Numbered from the stretch's first letter, positions 7,650 to 15,712 are shown. The stretch: DNA of 64,000 bases from CAYQDR01 sp964416315 (GCA_964416315.1 CAYQDR010000006.1:1-64000), one strand, 5' to 3'. Translations and numbers: made by a program. Notes: generated by a model from the letters alone, not told the origin.

Positions 7650-8034
7650 CTCTCACATTCTTCTCCACCGCCCTAAACTCGGGATCCCCGGTGTAAAGGT
7701 CGGCCCTGCGCTGGCTTGCCAGCGCAGCGGCAAAACAGTCGGCCAGCGACATTCTGGCCACAGCCTTGATCTCGCCCGCGGCTTCGGCCAGCAGTCGGTC
7801 GACCGGAACGACCTCTAAAGGAAGCCCCAGCAGCCTTTGACGAACCTCAGTCCACCGCATGGTACTCGCTTTCCGGTCTACCATGTACCGCACCTCCGCC
7901 CAGTTCGGGGCGGCAATAAGAATCGGGAGATCTGCGTGGGCCGCCTTGTCGAAGAGATCGACGACCTTCTCGTGACCTTTCTCCGCAAAAAGGAAAGCCA
8001 GCAGCGCGTAGCTATCGAGCACGGAGGGCTTCAA
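7636..8034 (-). CDS. VapC-like PIN-domain toxin
   Basis: The 132-residue product is a PIN-domain RNase of the VapC type. The acidic residues expected at the active site are visible: D7 in SVLDSYALLAFL, E47 in PNWAEVRY, D near 98 in MSLADCFAAALA and D near 118 in YTGDPEF. Such toxins cleave tRNA or rRNA when freed from their antitoxin. The start overlaps the 3' end of the AbrB-type antitoxin gene by 23 bp, the standard antitoxin-first arrangement. The DNA is clearly less GC-rich than its neighbours, consistent with transfer. Confidence 0.9.
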   Translation of the reverse strand: MKPSVLDSYALLAFLFAEKGHEKVVDLFDKAAHADLPILIAAPNWAEVRYMVDRKASTMRWTEVRQRLLGLPLEVVPVDRLLAEAAGEIKAVARMSLADCFAAALASQRRADLYTGDPEFRAVEKNVRVVWL

Positions 8035-8275
8035 GCTCGGCTTCCTCGCGCTCCTTGTCTCGGGCTCGCTCCTTCAGTAGTTCGCCCGTGGCGGAGACGT
8101 CGCTCTTGAGCATCCCGCAGACGCTTCGGATGTACTCCCGGGTCACGGGCTGAAAGAGGATTTCCCGGTCTCGCTCGATGAAGCAGATCTTCGTGCCAGG
8201 CCTGATCCCGTACTTCCTGCGCAGCCGAGACGGGATAACCAATTGACCTTTGCTCGTCACGCGTGCAGTCTCCAT
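8012..8275 (-). CDS. AbrB/MazE-type (SpoVT-AbrB) antitoxin
   Basis: The 87-residue product opens with the swapped-hairpin DNA-binding motif VTSKGQLVIPSRLRRKYG, typical of AbrB-fold VapB antitoxins. A hydrophobic strand (TKICFIERDREILFQPV) follows, then an acidic/basic C-terminal helix (RARDKEREEAELEALRAR) that should wrap the PIN toxin. It is translated just ahead of the toxin and probably autorepresses the promoter and palindrome at 8314-8342. Confidence 0.9.
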   Translation of the reverse strand: METARVTSKGQLVIPSRLRRKYGIRPGTKICFIERDREILFQPVTREYIRSVCGMLKSDVSATGELLKERARDKEREEAELEALRAR

Positions 8276-8313
8276 CCGACGTCCTCCTCCTCCGCCGTGG
8301 CAATCGGCGTCTT

Positions 8314-8342
8314 ACCTTACGGCAAAAGTAAGGCACCGTCAA
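8314..8342 (-). promoter_or_regulatory. Promoter and operator of the AbrB/PIN toxin-antitoxin operon
   Basis: On the minus strand TTGACG (8337-8342) and TAAGGT (8314-8319) are 17 bp apart. The palindrome CCTTAC-N7-GTAAGG (8315-8333) fills the spacer and overlaps the -10. This is the expected position for autoregulatory binding by the AbrB-type antitoxin. Confidence 0.6.
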
Positions 8343-8397
8343 GGTCATCTTTCAACCCGGGTCGTGGCCTGTGCGGGTCTGTCGGTATGATGACGTC

Positions 8398-10107
8398 GTG
8401 CGGAATGTCGAGCTCGCCGAGCTGTTCGACGAGATCGCCGACCTCCTGGAGATCCGGGAGGAGAACGTCTTCCGGGTCCGCGCCTACCGCCGCGCGGCCC
8501 AGCAGCTCGAGAGCCTCGCCGAGGACGCCGCCGAGGCCCTCGAGGCCGGCAAGAAGATCCCGGGGATCGGCGCCGACCTGGCCGCGAAGATCCGGGAGTT
8601 CGCGGACACGGGGGCCGTCGCCTACCTCGAGGAGCTGCGCAAGACGCTTCCTGCGGGCGTGCGGGACCTCATGGCGATCCAGGGCGTGGGGCCGAAGACG
8701 GCGAAGCTCCTCGCCGAGCAGCTCGGCATCGACTCGGTCGAGCGCCTCGAGGAGGCGTGCCGGTCGGGGGCGATCCTGGAGGTGCCGGGCATCCGCGCGA
8801 AGACCCGCGACAACATGCTCCGCGGGATCGAGGCGTGGAAGGCCGGACAGGCGCGGATGCCGCTCGGCAAGGCGCTCGCCCTGGCGGATGCCGTCGTCCG
8901 CGCGCTCCGCGAGACCCCCGGCGTCCAGGCGATCGAGCCGGCCGGCTCCCTCCGGCGGCGCCTCGAGACCGTCGGCGACATCGACATCCTGGTCACCTCG
9001 ACCCGCCCGGCCGCCGTCATCGAGCGGTTCGTCGGCTTGCCGCAGGTCGTGACGGTGCTCGCGCACGGCGAGACCAAGTCCTCCATCCGTCACCGCGAGG
9101 GGATCCAGGTGGACCTCCGGGTCGTCGAGCCCGAGGCCTTCGGCGCGGCCCTCCAGTACTTCACGGGCTCGAAGAACCACAACGTGAAACTCCGGGAGCT
9201 CGCGGTCCGGAAAAAGCTCAAGATCAGCGAGTACGGGGTCTTCGACGCGCGCGGCCGCCGGGCCGGCGGCCGGACCGAGGAGGAGGTCTACGCGGCGGTC
9301 GGGCTGCCCTGGATCCCGCCGGAGCTCCGCGAGGACACGGGCGAGATCGAGGCCGCGCTCGCCCGCAAGCTCCCGACGCTGGTCGAGGTGGAGCACATCC
9401 GCGGCGACCTCCACGCCCACACCGACTGGTCCGACGGCCACCATCCCCTCGAGGCCCTCGTCACGGCCGCCGAGGCCCGGGGGTACGAGTACATCATCGT
9501 CTCCGACCACTCGCGCTCGGCCACGGTGGCCCGAGGCCTGACGCCGGACCAGCTCCGCGACCAGATCCGGAAGATCCGCGTCCTCCAGCGGAAGCACCGG
9601 GTCCGGATCCTCGCGGGCTCCGAGTGCGACATCCTGGCGGACGGGACGATGGACTTCCCGGACGACGTCCTCGCCGAGCTGGACGTGGTGCTCGCGGCCG
9701 TCCACTCGCGTTTCAAGCAGCCCCGCCCGGAAATGACCGCACGAATCTGCCGGGCGCTCGAGAACCCGCACGTCCGCATCCTGGCGCACCCGACGGGGCG
9801 GCTCCTCGGCTCCCGCGAGCCCTACGACGTGGACCTCGAGCAGGTGTTCGCGGCCGCGAAGCGCCACGGCAAGGCGATCGAGATCAACGGCTCGCCCTGG
9901 CGTCTCGATCTGAACGACGTCCACGCGCGCCGGGCGCGGGACCTCGGCCTCCTGGTCACCATCGACACGGACGCGCACTACCTCGACGAGCTCGAGAACA
10001 TGGCGCTGGGCGTGGCGACGGCGCGGCGTGCCTGGATCGGCCCCGAGCGCGTCGTCAACGCCCTGCCGCTCGACCGGCTCCTCGGGTGGGCGCGGGCCGG
10101 GCGCTAG
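8398..10107 (+). CDS. polX: DNA polymerase X family protein with PHP exonuclease domain
   Basis: This 569-residue bacterial PolX fills short gaps in base-excision repair and proofreads through its PHP domain. An N-terminal helix-hairpin-helix 8-kDa region (IPGIGADLAAKI; IQGVGPKTAKLLAEQLG) is followed by the polymerase palm with GSLRRRLETVGDIDIL, whose two aspartates near residues 194-196 bind metal. The C-terminal PHP domain starts at about residue 335 with RGDLHAHTDWSDG and includes IIVSDHSRS, GSECDIL, VLAAVHS and TIDTDAHYL, a complete metal site. GTG 8398 is taken as start because the sequence matches family N-termini there; an ATG at 8371 would add nine residues. Confidence 0.92.
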   Translation: MRNVELAELFDEIADLLEIREENVFRVRAYRRAAQQLESLAEDAAEALEAGKKIPGIGADLAAKIREFADTGAVAYLEELRKTLPAGVRDLMAIQGVGPKTAKLLAEQLGIDSVERLEEACRSGAILEVPGIRAKTRDNMLRGIEAWKAGQARMPLGKALALADAVVRALRETPGVQAIEPAGSLRRRLETVGDIDILVTSTRPAAVIERFVGLPQVVTVLAHGETKSSIRHREGIQVDLRVVEPEAFGAALQYFTGSKNHNVKLRELAVRKKLKISEYGVFDARGRRAGGRTEEEVYAAVGLPWIPPELREDTGEIEAALARKLPTLVEVEHIRGDLHAHTDWSDGHHPLEALVTAAEARGYEYIIVSDHSRSATVARGLTPDQLRDQIRKIRVLQRKHRVRILAGSECDILADGTMDFPDDVLAELDVVLAAVHSRFKQPRPEMTARICRALENPHVRILAHPTGRLLGSREPYDVDLEQVFAAAKRHGKAIEINGSPWRLDLNDVHARRARDLGLLVTIDTDAHYLDELENMALGVATARRAWIGPERVVNALPLDRLLGWARAGR

Positions 10108-10111
10108 GTCC

Positions 10112-10190
10112 TCGGAGGGGGCCTCGACGGCCCCCTCCGAACCCTCCCCCCGGAATACGTTGCGGCGGCGAAGCCGCCGCTCGGAGCGGA
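10112..10190 (+). repeat. Two-hairpin intergenic repeat, family R1, copy 1
   Basis: Hairpin A is a perfect 12-bp stem (TCGGAGGGGGCC with its complement) around TCGAC at 10112-10140. Hairpin B is a perfect 8-bp stem (GCGGCGGC/GCCGCCGC) around GAA at 10162-10180. The constant tail TCGGAGCGGA follows at 10181-10190. It sits 5 bp after the polX stop, so hairpin A may also act as a terminator. The same layout recurs at 12.7, 31.7 and 33.6 kb. The rest of the 246-bp gap to 10353 holds no gene I can support. Confidence 0.75.
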
Positions 10191-10353
10191 CCACCATGGG
10201 CGCGTGGACGAGCGTCGCTTTGCGCCCGGTCAGTCCGACTGCCACCCCGAGGCCGGCGACGGACATGACGGATGCGGGATGAAGGCCACGCGAGCGCCGG
10301 CGAACGAGGCCGGCGCATTTTGTCGTCCAGCCGGCGGGGTGTAGCATGAACGC

Positions 10354-10962
10354 ATGCGACAGACCCGCCGCTTCGTCGCCACGCTCGCCGCGGCCGGCGT
10401 GCTCGGGCTCCTCGCGCCTGGACCGGGCCGGACCCAGACGCCGGAGCCGCCGAAGACGCCCGCCCCGGACGCGAGCGCTCAGCCCGCGCCCGACAAGGCC
10501 GCGGCGCCGGAGCTCACGCCCATCGGCGAAGACCAGGAGGTGCGGGCCGGCTCCGTCGTCCACCTCGAGTTCACCCTCCAGGACGACAAGGGCGAGACCC
10601 TCGACTCTAGCCGAGGCCGCGCGCCGCTCGTCTTCACCCAGGGCGCGGGACAGATCATCCCAGGGCTCGATCGCGCAGTGCTGGGGATGAAGGTGGGCGA
10701 GCAGAAGAAGATCACGGTGCCACCGGAGGACGCGTACGGGCCCGTCGATCCGGAAGCGATGACCGAGGTGCCGAAGAGCCGTGTCCCGGCGGACGTGGCG
10801 GTGGGCACGCTACTCGTCGGCCAGACGCGAAGCGGGCGCGAAGTTCCGGTGCGGGTCCGGGAGATCAAGGACGCGACCGTCGTCCTCGACCTCAATCACC
10901 CGCTCGCCGGCCAGGCCCTCGTCTTTGAGGTGACGATCATCCTGGTCGAGCCGGCACCGTGA
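10354..10962 (+). CDS. Exported FKBP-type peptidyl-prolyl isomerase, SlyD-like
   Basis: The 202-residue precursor has a signal peptide (residues 1-28), a proline/alanine-rich linker to about residue 55, and an FKBP domain with a SlyD-type insert-in-flap. Motifs are VHLEFTLQDDKGETLDSS, the active-site loop IIPGLDRAVLGMKVGE, the entry to the flap PPEDAYGPVDPEAM, and the family signature DLNHPLAGQ followed by LVFEVTI. It probably assists proline isomerisation or folding of envelope proteins in the periplasm. It is convergent with the EthD gene, the stops being about 15 bp apart. Confidence 0.85.
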   Translation: MRQTRRFVATLAAAGVLGLLAPGPGRTQTPEPPKTPAPDASAQPAPDKAAAPELTPIGEDQEVRAGSVVHLEFTLQDDKGETLDSSRGRAPLVFTQGAGQIIPGLDRAVLGMKVGEQKKITVPPEDAYGPVDPEAMTEVPKSRVPADVAVGTLLVGQTRSGREVPVRVREIKDATVVLDLNHPLAGQALVFEVTIILVEPAP

Positions 10963-10976
10963 CGAGCCGGGGGGAC

Positions 10977-11285
10977 TTACCCCCGGAAATCCCGGAGCTC
11001 GAACACCTGGCGCTCGACCTGCCCCTCGAAGGACGGGAAGCGCTTGACGTCCTCCTGCGACACCTTGCGCTCCGGTGACATGAGCGCGACCCGCAGGGTG
11101 TCGTGGGAGTCGAAGTAGATGTCGCAGACCTGGTAGATCTCCTGCCCGGCCTCCCCCCGGGCCAGCTCGATCCGGCGGACGCCCGGCCACCGCGCCACCG
11201 TCGGGAGGTGCTTCGACCAGTAGTAGTCGTCGAAGGCAGCCGGATCCGCCGGCCGCCCCCGGTAGATCACCGAGAGCTTCACCAT
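10977..11285 (-). CDS. EthD-family small dimeric alpha/beta-barrel protein
   Basis: The 102-residue product has the EthD ferredoxin-like pattern: a first strand VKLSVIYRGR, DYYWSKHLPTVARWPGV with the typical YW/H pair, a strand around QEIYQVCDIYFDS, and a final helix and strand. EthD-like proteins accompany ring-degrading or ether-degrading enzymes, or act as small isomerases or decarboxylases; the specific role here is unknown. Family members have about 100 residues, so it is complete. Confidence 0.75.
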   Translation of the reverse strand: MVKLSVIYRGRPADPAAFDDYYWSKHLPTVARWPGVRRIELARGEAGQEIYQVCDIYFDSHDTLRVALMSPERKVSQEDVKRFPSFEGQVERQVFELRDFRG

Positions 11286-11508
11286 GTCTGGCCTCCACGC
11301 GCGGCTCCGTTAGCCCGAAGTTCCCCTAGCGCGGGCAGGCCGCCGCGGATCGCGTCGATCAGCCGGATTTCGGTCACAGGCGGCGATGTTACCGGAAAAC
11401 CGGACCCCGCGCCACGCGATTCGACGCGCCGCCGCCGCCGTCGGCCTGGGCTATACTGGGGTCGCCGCTCCCGGGGGCCATCCCGACTCCGACGACAGGA
11501 GACCCGCG

Positions 11509-12693
11509 ATGATCGACTTCAGTGTCCCGCCCGAGCTCGAGATGATCCGCAAGTCCGTGACCGACTTCATGGACCGCCACGTCTATCCGGCCGAGCAGGA
11601 GATGAGCGACGAGGGCGAAGGCCTGTCGCTCGACCGGCTCCGCTCGCTCCAGGCGAGGGCCAAGGCGCTCGGCCTCTGGGCCCCTCACATGCCCGAGGAG
11701 GTCGGCGGCATGGGGATCGGCGTGGTTGGTCTCGCCCTCCTGAACGAGATCATCGGGCGGAGCCCCATCGGCCCGATCATCTTCGGCTGCCAGGCCCCGG
11801 ACGCCGGGAACTGCGAGATCCTCCACCTCTACGGCACGGAGGAGCAGAAGGAGAAGTACCTCCGGCCGAACGTGGGCGGCGAGGTCCGCTCCTGCTTCTC
11901 GATGACGGAGCCCGAGGTCTCGGGCGCCGACCCGACGAACCTCCAGACGACGGCGGTGCTCGAGGGGGACACCTGGGTCATCAACGGCCACAAGTGGTTC
12001 ACCTCGGGCGCGATCGGCGCCGCCTTCGCCATCGTGATGGCGAAGACAGACCCGCAGGCCCGATCCCACGAGCGCTTCAGCATGATCATCGTGCCGACCG
12101 ATACGCCCGGGTTCAACATCATCCGGGCCGTGCCCGTGATGGGGCACGCGCGGGCGCGCGGCGGCCACTGCGAGATCCGCTACGAGAACTGCCGGGTCCC
12201 CGCGAAGAACCTGCTCGGGCCGCGTGGTCAGGGCTTCCGCATCGCGCAGGCGCGGCTCGGCCCCGGACGGATCCAGCACTGCATGCGCTGGCTCGGCGTG
12301 GCCCAGCGGAGCCTCGAGCTCATGTGCCGATACGTCCTGCAGCGTGAAGCCTTCGGCGGGAAGCTCGCGGAGAAGCAGACGATCCAGAACTGGATCGCGG
12401 ACTCCACGGCCGAGATCCAGGCCGCGCGCCTCATGACCCTCCACGCCGCCTGGAAGATGGACCAGAAGCTCGACGCGCGGGTGGACATCTCCCTCATCAA
12501 GTTCTTCGGGGCGAGGGTCCTGATCGACGTGATCGACCGGGCCATCCAGGCCCACGGCGCGGCGGGCATCTCGGGCGACCTCCCGCTCGAGATGTTCTAC
12601 CGGGAGGCGCGCGCCGCGCGGATCTACGACGGCCCCGACGAGGTCCACCGGATGGTGGTCGCCCGGCGGGTCCTCCGCCAGTTCCAGGGCTAG
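11509..12693 (+). CDS. Acyl-CoA dehydrogenase, ACAD10/11-like
   Basis: This 394-residue FAD-dependent acyl-CoA dehydrogenase shows CFSMTEPEVSGADPT and WVINGHKWFTSGA (FAD and substrate binding), LGPGRIQHCMRWLG, REAFGGKLAEKQ and the C-terminal IYDGPDEVHRMVVARRVL. The DGPDEVH motif in place of EGTSEI is characteristic of the ACAD10/ACAD11 branch. In that branch the dehydrogenase domain is fused in animals to an APH-like kinase domain; here the kinase is the next gene, 101 bp downstream. The pair may degrade 4-hydroxy fatty acids by phosphorylation followed by elimination (inferred from the animal enzymes). ATG 11509 has an AGGAGACC site upstream, and a TATACT box at 11452-11457 may be its -10. 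Confidence 0.9.
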   Translation: MIDFSVPPELEMIRKSVTDFMDRHVYPAEQEMSDEGEGLSLDRLRSLQARAKALGLWAPHMPEEVGGMGIGVVGLALLNEIIGRSPIGPIIFGCQAPDAGNCEILHLYGTEEQKEKYLRPNVGGEVRSCFSMTEPEVSGADPTNLQTTAVLEGDTWVINGHKWFTSGAIGAAFAIVMAKTDPQARSHERFSMIIVPTDTPGFNIIRAVPVMGHARARGGHCEIRYENCRVPAKNLLGPRGQGFRIAQARLGPGRIQHCMRWLGVAQRSLELMCRYVLQREAFGGKLAEKQTIQNWIADSTAEIQAARLMTLHAAWKMDQKLDARVDISLIKFFGARVLIDVIDRAIQAHGAAGISGDLPLEMFYREARAARIYDGPDEVHRMVVARRVLRQFQG

Positions 12694-12701
12694 TCGACCC
12701 G

Positions 12702-12725
12702 GGGGGGCTCCGCCCCCCTTTATTT
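12702..12725 (+). terminator. Rho-independent terminator after the acyl-CoA dehydrogenase gene
   Basis: GGGGGGC-TCC-GCCCCCC forms a 7-bp G/C stem followed by TTTATTT, 9 bp beyond the TAG stop. It occupies the hairpin-A position of the adjoining R1 repeat copy. Confidence 0.65.
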
Positions 12726-12787
12726 CGGGGGGGCCAGACCCTCCCCCGGGAGGGGTGGCGCCGGCAAAGCTGGCGCTCGGAGCGGAA
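12726..12787 (+). repeat. Two-hairpin intergenic repeat, family R1, copy 2 (with 12702-12725)
   Basis: After the terminator hairpin come a CCCTCCC/GGGAGGG hairpin and hairpin B, GCGCCGGC-AAA-GCTGGCGC with one G-U pair, and then the same constant tail CTCGGAGCGGA. As in copy 1, the tail is followed by ACCACCATGGG-like sequence, here AACACCAAGATGGG. That includes the ATG of the next gene. Confidence 0.65.
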
Positions 12788-12794
12788 CACCAAG

Positions 12795-13886
12795 ATGGGG
12801 GCAGAGCCCGCCTCCGAAGGAGACACGGCGCCGGTCCGGCCCGACGAAGCGCTGGACTGGAACGCACTCGCGTGCTACCTGCGCGACCGGCTCCCCGGGG
12901 CAGAGGCGCCGCTCGCCGCCACCCAGTTCCCCGGCGGCCACTCGAACCTGACCTACTGCCTCTGCTTCGGCGCGCAGGAGTACGTCTTGCGCCGTCCGCC
13001 GCTGGGCCCCGTCGCCCCCACGGCCCACGACATGACGCGCGAGCACCGTGTCCTCTCCGCCCTCTGGCGTGTCTTCCCGCCCGCTCCTCGCCCCTACCTC
13101 CTCTGCGAGGATCCCGCCGTCATCGGCGTCCCGTTCTACGTGATGGAGCGGCGGCACGGGATCGTCGTCCGGACGGCCATCCCGCCGGAGATCGGCAGCG
13201 ACCTCGCCCTCAGGCGCCGGGTCGGCGAGGCCGTGGTGGACACGCTCGCGGCGCTCCACGCCGTGGACTGGGAGGGCGCGGGGCTCGCCGGGCTCGGGCG
13301 CCCGGCAGGGTTCGTCGAGCGGCAGGTCCGGGGCTGGGCCGAGCGCTACGAGCGGGCGAAGACCCGCGACATCGCGGCCATCCGCGATCTCGCCCGGTGG
13401 CTGGCGGAGCGGATCCCGCCGTCCCCACCGCCCGTGCTCGTCCACAACGACTACAAGCTCGACAACGTGATGCTGGATCGCGCCGATCCGGCCCGCATCG
13501 TGGCCGTGTTCGACTGGGAGATGGCGACCCTCGGCGACCCGCTGGTGGACCTCGGCCTCCTGCTCTGCTACTGGGCGGACCGGGCCGATCCGCCCGCGCG
13601 CCGGCAGCTCGTCAGCCAGGTCACCGCGGAGCCGGGGTTCCCGACACGCGCCGAGGTCCTGGCGCGCTACGCGGCGAGGACCGGCCGCGACGTCTCCCGA
13701 ATCGCGTTCTACGAGACGTTCGCGCTCTACAAGGTCGCGGTGGTGGTGCAGCAGATCTACGTGCGCTACCACCGGGGGCAGACGCAGGACGCGCGCTTCG
13801 CCACGTTCGAGGACCGCGTGGTCGGCCTCGCCGAGGCGGCCCTCGAGGTCGCCGAGCGCTCGGGGCTCCAGGGCGGCGCGTCTTGA
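12795..13886 (+). CDS. APH-like kinase (ACAD10/11 kinase-domain type)
   Basis: This 363-residue aminoglycoside-phosphotransferase-fold kinase has the nucleotide loop FPGGHSNLTYCL at about residues 44-55 and VLRRPPLG with the ATP-anchoring Lys replaced in the usual ACAD10-type manner. The catalytic loop LVHNDYKLDNVMLD lies near 215-228, and VFDWEMATLGDP, carrying the metal-binding Asp, near 237-248. FALYKVAVVVQQIYVRY near the C-terminus is typical of the ACAD10/11 subfamily. Together with the preceding dehydrogenase it reconstitutes the two halves of ACAD10/11. Antibiotic resistance is unlikely. Its stop TGA forms part of the next promoter's -35. Confidence 0.85.
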   Translation: MGAEPASEGDTAPVRPDEALDWNALACYLRDRLPGAEAPLAATQFPGGHSNLTYCLCFGAQEYVLRRPPLGPVAPTAHDMTREHRVLSALWRVFPPAPRPYLLCEDPAVIGVPFYVMERRHGIVVRTAIPPEIGSDLALRRRVGEAVVDTLAALHAVDWEGAGLAGLGRPAGFVERQVRGWAERYERAKTRDIAAIRDLARWLAERIPPSPPPVLVHNDYKLDNVMLDRADPARIVAVFDWEMATLGDPLVDLGLLLCYWADRADPPARRQLVSQVTAEPGFPTRAEVLARYAARTGRDVSRIAFYETFALYKVAVVVQQIYVRYHRGQTQDARFATFEDRVVGLAEAALEVAERSGLQGGAS

Positions 13887-13917
13887 CACCGCAATACGTT
13901 GGCCTTATGATCGTATT
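13883..13917 (+). promoter_or_regulatory. Promoter and operator-like palindrome of the second toxin-antitoxin pair
   Basis: TTGACA (13883-13888) and TATGAT (13906-13911) are 17 bp apart; the TGA in the -35 is the stop of the upstream kinase gene. AATACG (13893-13898) and CGTATT (13912-13917) form an inverted repeat bracketing the -10, a likely autorepression site. Confidence 0.6.
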
Positions 13918-13933
13918 ACACGTGGAGGCCGCG

Positions 13934-14125
13934 ATGGCGAAAGTGCAGATGTCCCTGCGACTCGACGCTCGGTTGATTCGCGAGGCGCAACGGATCCTGC
14001 GCGCCCGCAGCAAGACTGAGGTGGTCGAACGAGCTCTCAGCACGGTCGTGGAGCAGGAGAAACACCGCCAACTGATCCGGCGATTCAGCGGGACTGCCAA
14101 GCCGGAGGATTTCCGCGATAGCTGA
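13934..14125 (+). CDS. VapB-type antitoxin (short, ribbon-helix-helix-like)
   Basis: The 63-residue product begins with a basic strand and helix (MSLRLDARLIREAQRILRA) followed by KTEVVERALSTVVEQEKH. This is the MetJ/Arc-like pattern of VapB antitoxins in which 'SKTEVVERAL' caps the second helix. The acidic C-terminal tail AKPEDFRDS would contact the toxin. A GGAGG site lies 6 bp upstream of ATG 13934. It precedes the PIN gene. Confidence 0.8.
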   Translation: MAKVQMSLRLDARLIREAQRILRARSKTEVVERALSTVVEQEKHRQLIRRFSGTAKPEDFRDS

Positions 14126-14126
14126 G

Positions 14127-14525
14127 CTGGCCATCGTAGATACATCGGTCTATGTGGACAACCTACGCTCCGGCCGGTTCGAGTCCCAACTCCTCGGGCT
14201 ACCGTTCCTCATCCGCGTCAGTGCGGTAGTCGTCGCCGAGCTGGCGCGGGGGGCCCGCTCGCATCGCGCCAGACGCTTCGTCGAGCAGCTCTCGCGGCGC
14301 GCGCCACTGGCGGTGCCACATGAGCGGGACTGGGTGCTCTCGGGTCGGCTTGTCCAGCGGCTCGCGGATCGGCACGGGTTCGAGATCACCAAGCTTCGGG
14401 AACTTCACTTCGACGTGCTCATCGCCCTCACTGCCCGTCGATCGGGAGCGCAGCTGATCACGTCGAACGCCCGGGATTTCCTGGCCATCAGGGAGATCAT
14501 GGCTTTCAAGCTCACCGCGTGGTAA
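14127..14525 (+). CDS. VapC-like PIN-domain toxin with non-canonical start
   Basis: The PIN fold is complete: AIVDTSVYVDNLRSGRF with the first catalytic Asp, VVVAELARGAR with the Glu, LHFDVLIALTARRSG and LITSNARDFLAI. The first in-frame ATG/GTG/TTG is GTG 14154, but that lies downstream of the essential VDTS motif. Translation must therefore begin further up. CTG 14127 gives the most typical N-terminus (fM-AIVDTSV); ATA 14118 and ATT 14109 are alternatives, all within coupling distance of the antitoxin stop. A rare start would keep toxin synthesis low relative to the antitoxin. A sequence error at the start codon is the alternative. Confidence 0.75.
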   Translation: MAIVDTSVYVDNLRSGRFESQLLGLPFLIRVSAVVVAELARGARSHRARRFVEQLSRRAPLAVPHERDWVLSGRLVQRLADRHGFEITKLRELHFDVLIALTARRSGAQLITSNARDFLAIREIMAFKLTAW

Positions 14526-14538
14526 AGGCAAACACGCC

Positions 14539-15696
14539 GTGAAGATCACGAAGGTCGAGGGGATCCTCCTGAGCGTCCCCCTTCCCCCCGAGCACGTCGT
14601 CCGGTGGTCGGGAGGCGAGATGGCCATCGCGCACGCGGCGCTCGTCCAGGTCCACACGGACGACGGGCTCACGGGGCTCGGCGACACCTACGCCGGCGGC
14701 TGGTTCTACCCCCAGGCGGCCAAGGCCTTGCTCGAGCACTTCGAGCCGTTGCTGGTCGGCGAGGACCCCTTCGACGTCGGGCGGATCGCCCACGGCCTCT
14801 GGGCGAAGAGCCTCTACTGGGGGCGCGTCGGCGCCGCGGTGAACGCGATCAGCGCGATCGAGAACGCCCTCTGGGACCTGGTCGGTAAGGCCCACGGCGT
14901 CCCCGTCTGGCAGCTCCTCGGCAGCCTCGCGCACCGGACCCTCCCGCTCTACGCCTCGGGGGGCCTCGAGAAGCCGCGCGAGCAGACGGTGGCGGAGCTC
15001 CGGGGTTACGTGAGGGCCGGGTTCCGCGCGGTCAAGATCCGCGTGAGCACCGACCTCGAGCGCGCCGTCGAAAAAGTGCGGCTCTGCCGGGAAACCCTCG
15101 GCCGCAAGGTCCAGCTGATGGTGGACGCCGTCATGGGCTCGCACCCCGAACCCTGGTCGGCCAAGGACGCGATCCGGTTCGCCCGCGCGATCGAGCCCTA
15201 CGACGTCGCCTGGCTCGAGGAGCCGTGCGCGGCGTGGGACCTCGAGGGCCACGCCGCGGTCCGGCGCGCGACGACGATCCCGGTGGCCGCCGGCGAGACC
15301 TCCTACGGCCTCCAGGAGTACCGGCGGTTCTTCGACGCCGGCGCGCTCGACATCGTCCAGCCCGATGCGTGCACCTCGGGCGGGATGCTCGAGTGCACGA
15401 AGATCGCGGCGCTCGCCTCCGCGCACGCCGTCCGCGTCGCGCCCCACGCCTGGGGAAGCGCCGCAACCGTGATGGCGAACCTCCACTGGGCCTTCACCCG
15501 CCCCAGCGTCTTCATCCACGAGTATCCCACCTGGGGCTTCCCGCTGCGGGACGAGCTGCTCGTCGAGCCGCTGGTGATCCGCGACGGGATGGTCGCGCCG
15601 CCGACCGCCCCCGGGCTCGGCGTCCAGCTCATGCCGGAGATCCGCGAGCGCTACCCCTGGCGGGGCGGCGTCGGCGCGACCATGCGACGAGGCTAG
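14539..15696 (+). CDS. Mandelate racemase/muconate-lactonizing (enolase superfamily) enzyme
   Basis: In this 385-residue enolase-superfamily enzyme the N-terminal capping domain is followed by a TIM barrel. The barrel carries the KxR-type base AVKIRVST near residue 165, metal ligands D near 195 (MVDAVMG), E near 225 (WLEEPCAAWD) and E near 252 (VAAGETSYG), and the His/Asp dyad region with H near 302 (VAPHAWGSA). These are the ligands for abstraction of an alpha-proton of a carboxylate, so an acid-sugar dehydratase or racemase is likely. The exact substrate cannot be read from sequence. GTG 14539 starts 13 bp after the toxin stop. Aldehyde dehydrogenase and SDR genes follow, suggesting a sugar-acid or aldehyde catabolic operon. 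Confidence 0.88.
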   Translation: MKITKVEGILLSVPLPPEHVVRWSGGEMAIAHAALVQVHTDDGLTGLGDTYAGGWFYPQAAKALLEHFEPLLVGEDPFDVGRIAHGLWAKSLYWGRVGAAVNAISAIENALWDLVGKAHGVPVWQLLGSLAHRTLPLYASGGLEKPREQTVAELRGYVRAGFRAVKIRVSTDLERAVEKVRLCRETLGRKVQLMVDAVMGSHPEPWSAKDAIRFARAIEPYDVAWLEEPCAAWDLEGHAAVRRATTIPVAAGETSYGLQEYRRFFDAGALDIVQPDACTSGGMLECTKIAALASAHAVRVAPHAWGSAATVMANLHWAFTRPSVFIHEYPTWGFPLRDELLVEPLVIRDGMVAPPTAPGLGVQLMPEIRERYPWRGGVGATMRRG

Positions 15697-15712
15697 CGAT
15701 GAGGGGAGACAG

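Noticed and set aside
12795..13886. Aminoglycoside resistance kinase
   Set aside because: Motifs and the neighbouring DGPDEVH dehydrogenase place it with ACAD10/11-type kinases rather than antibiotic-modifying enzymes.
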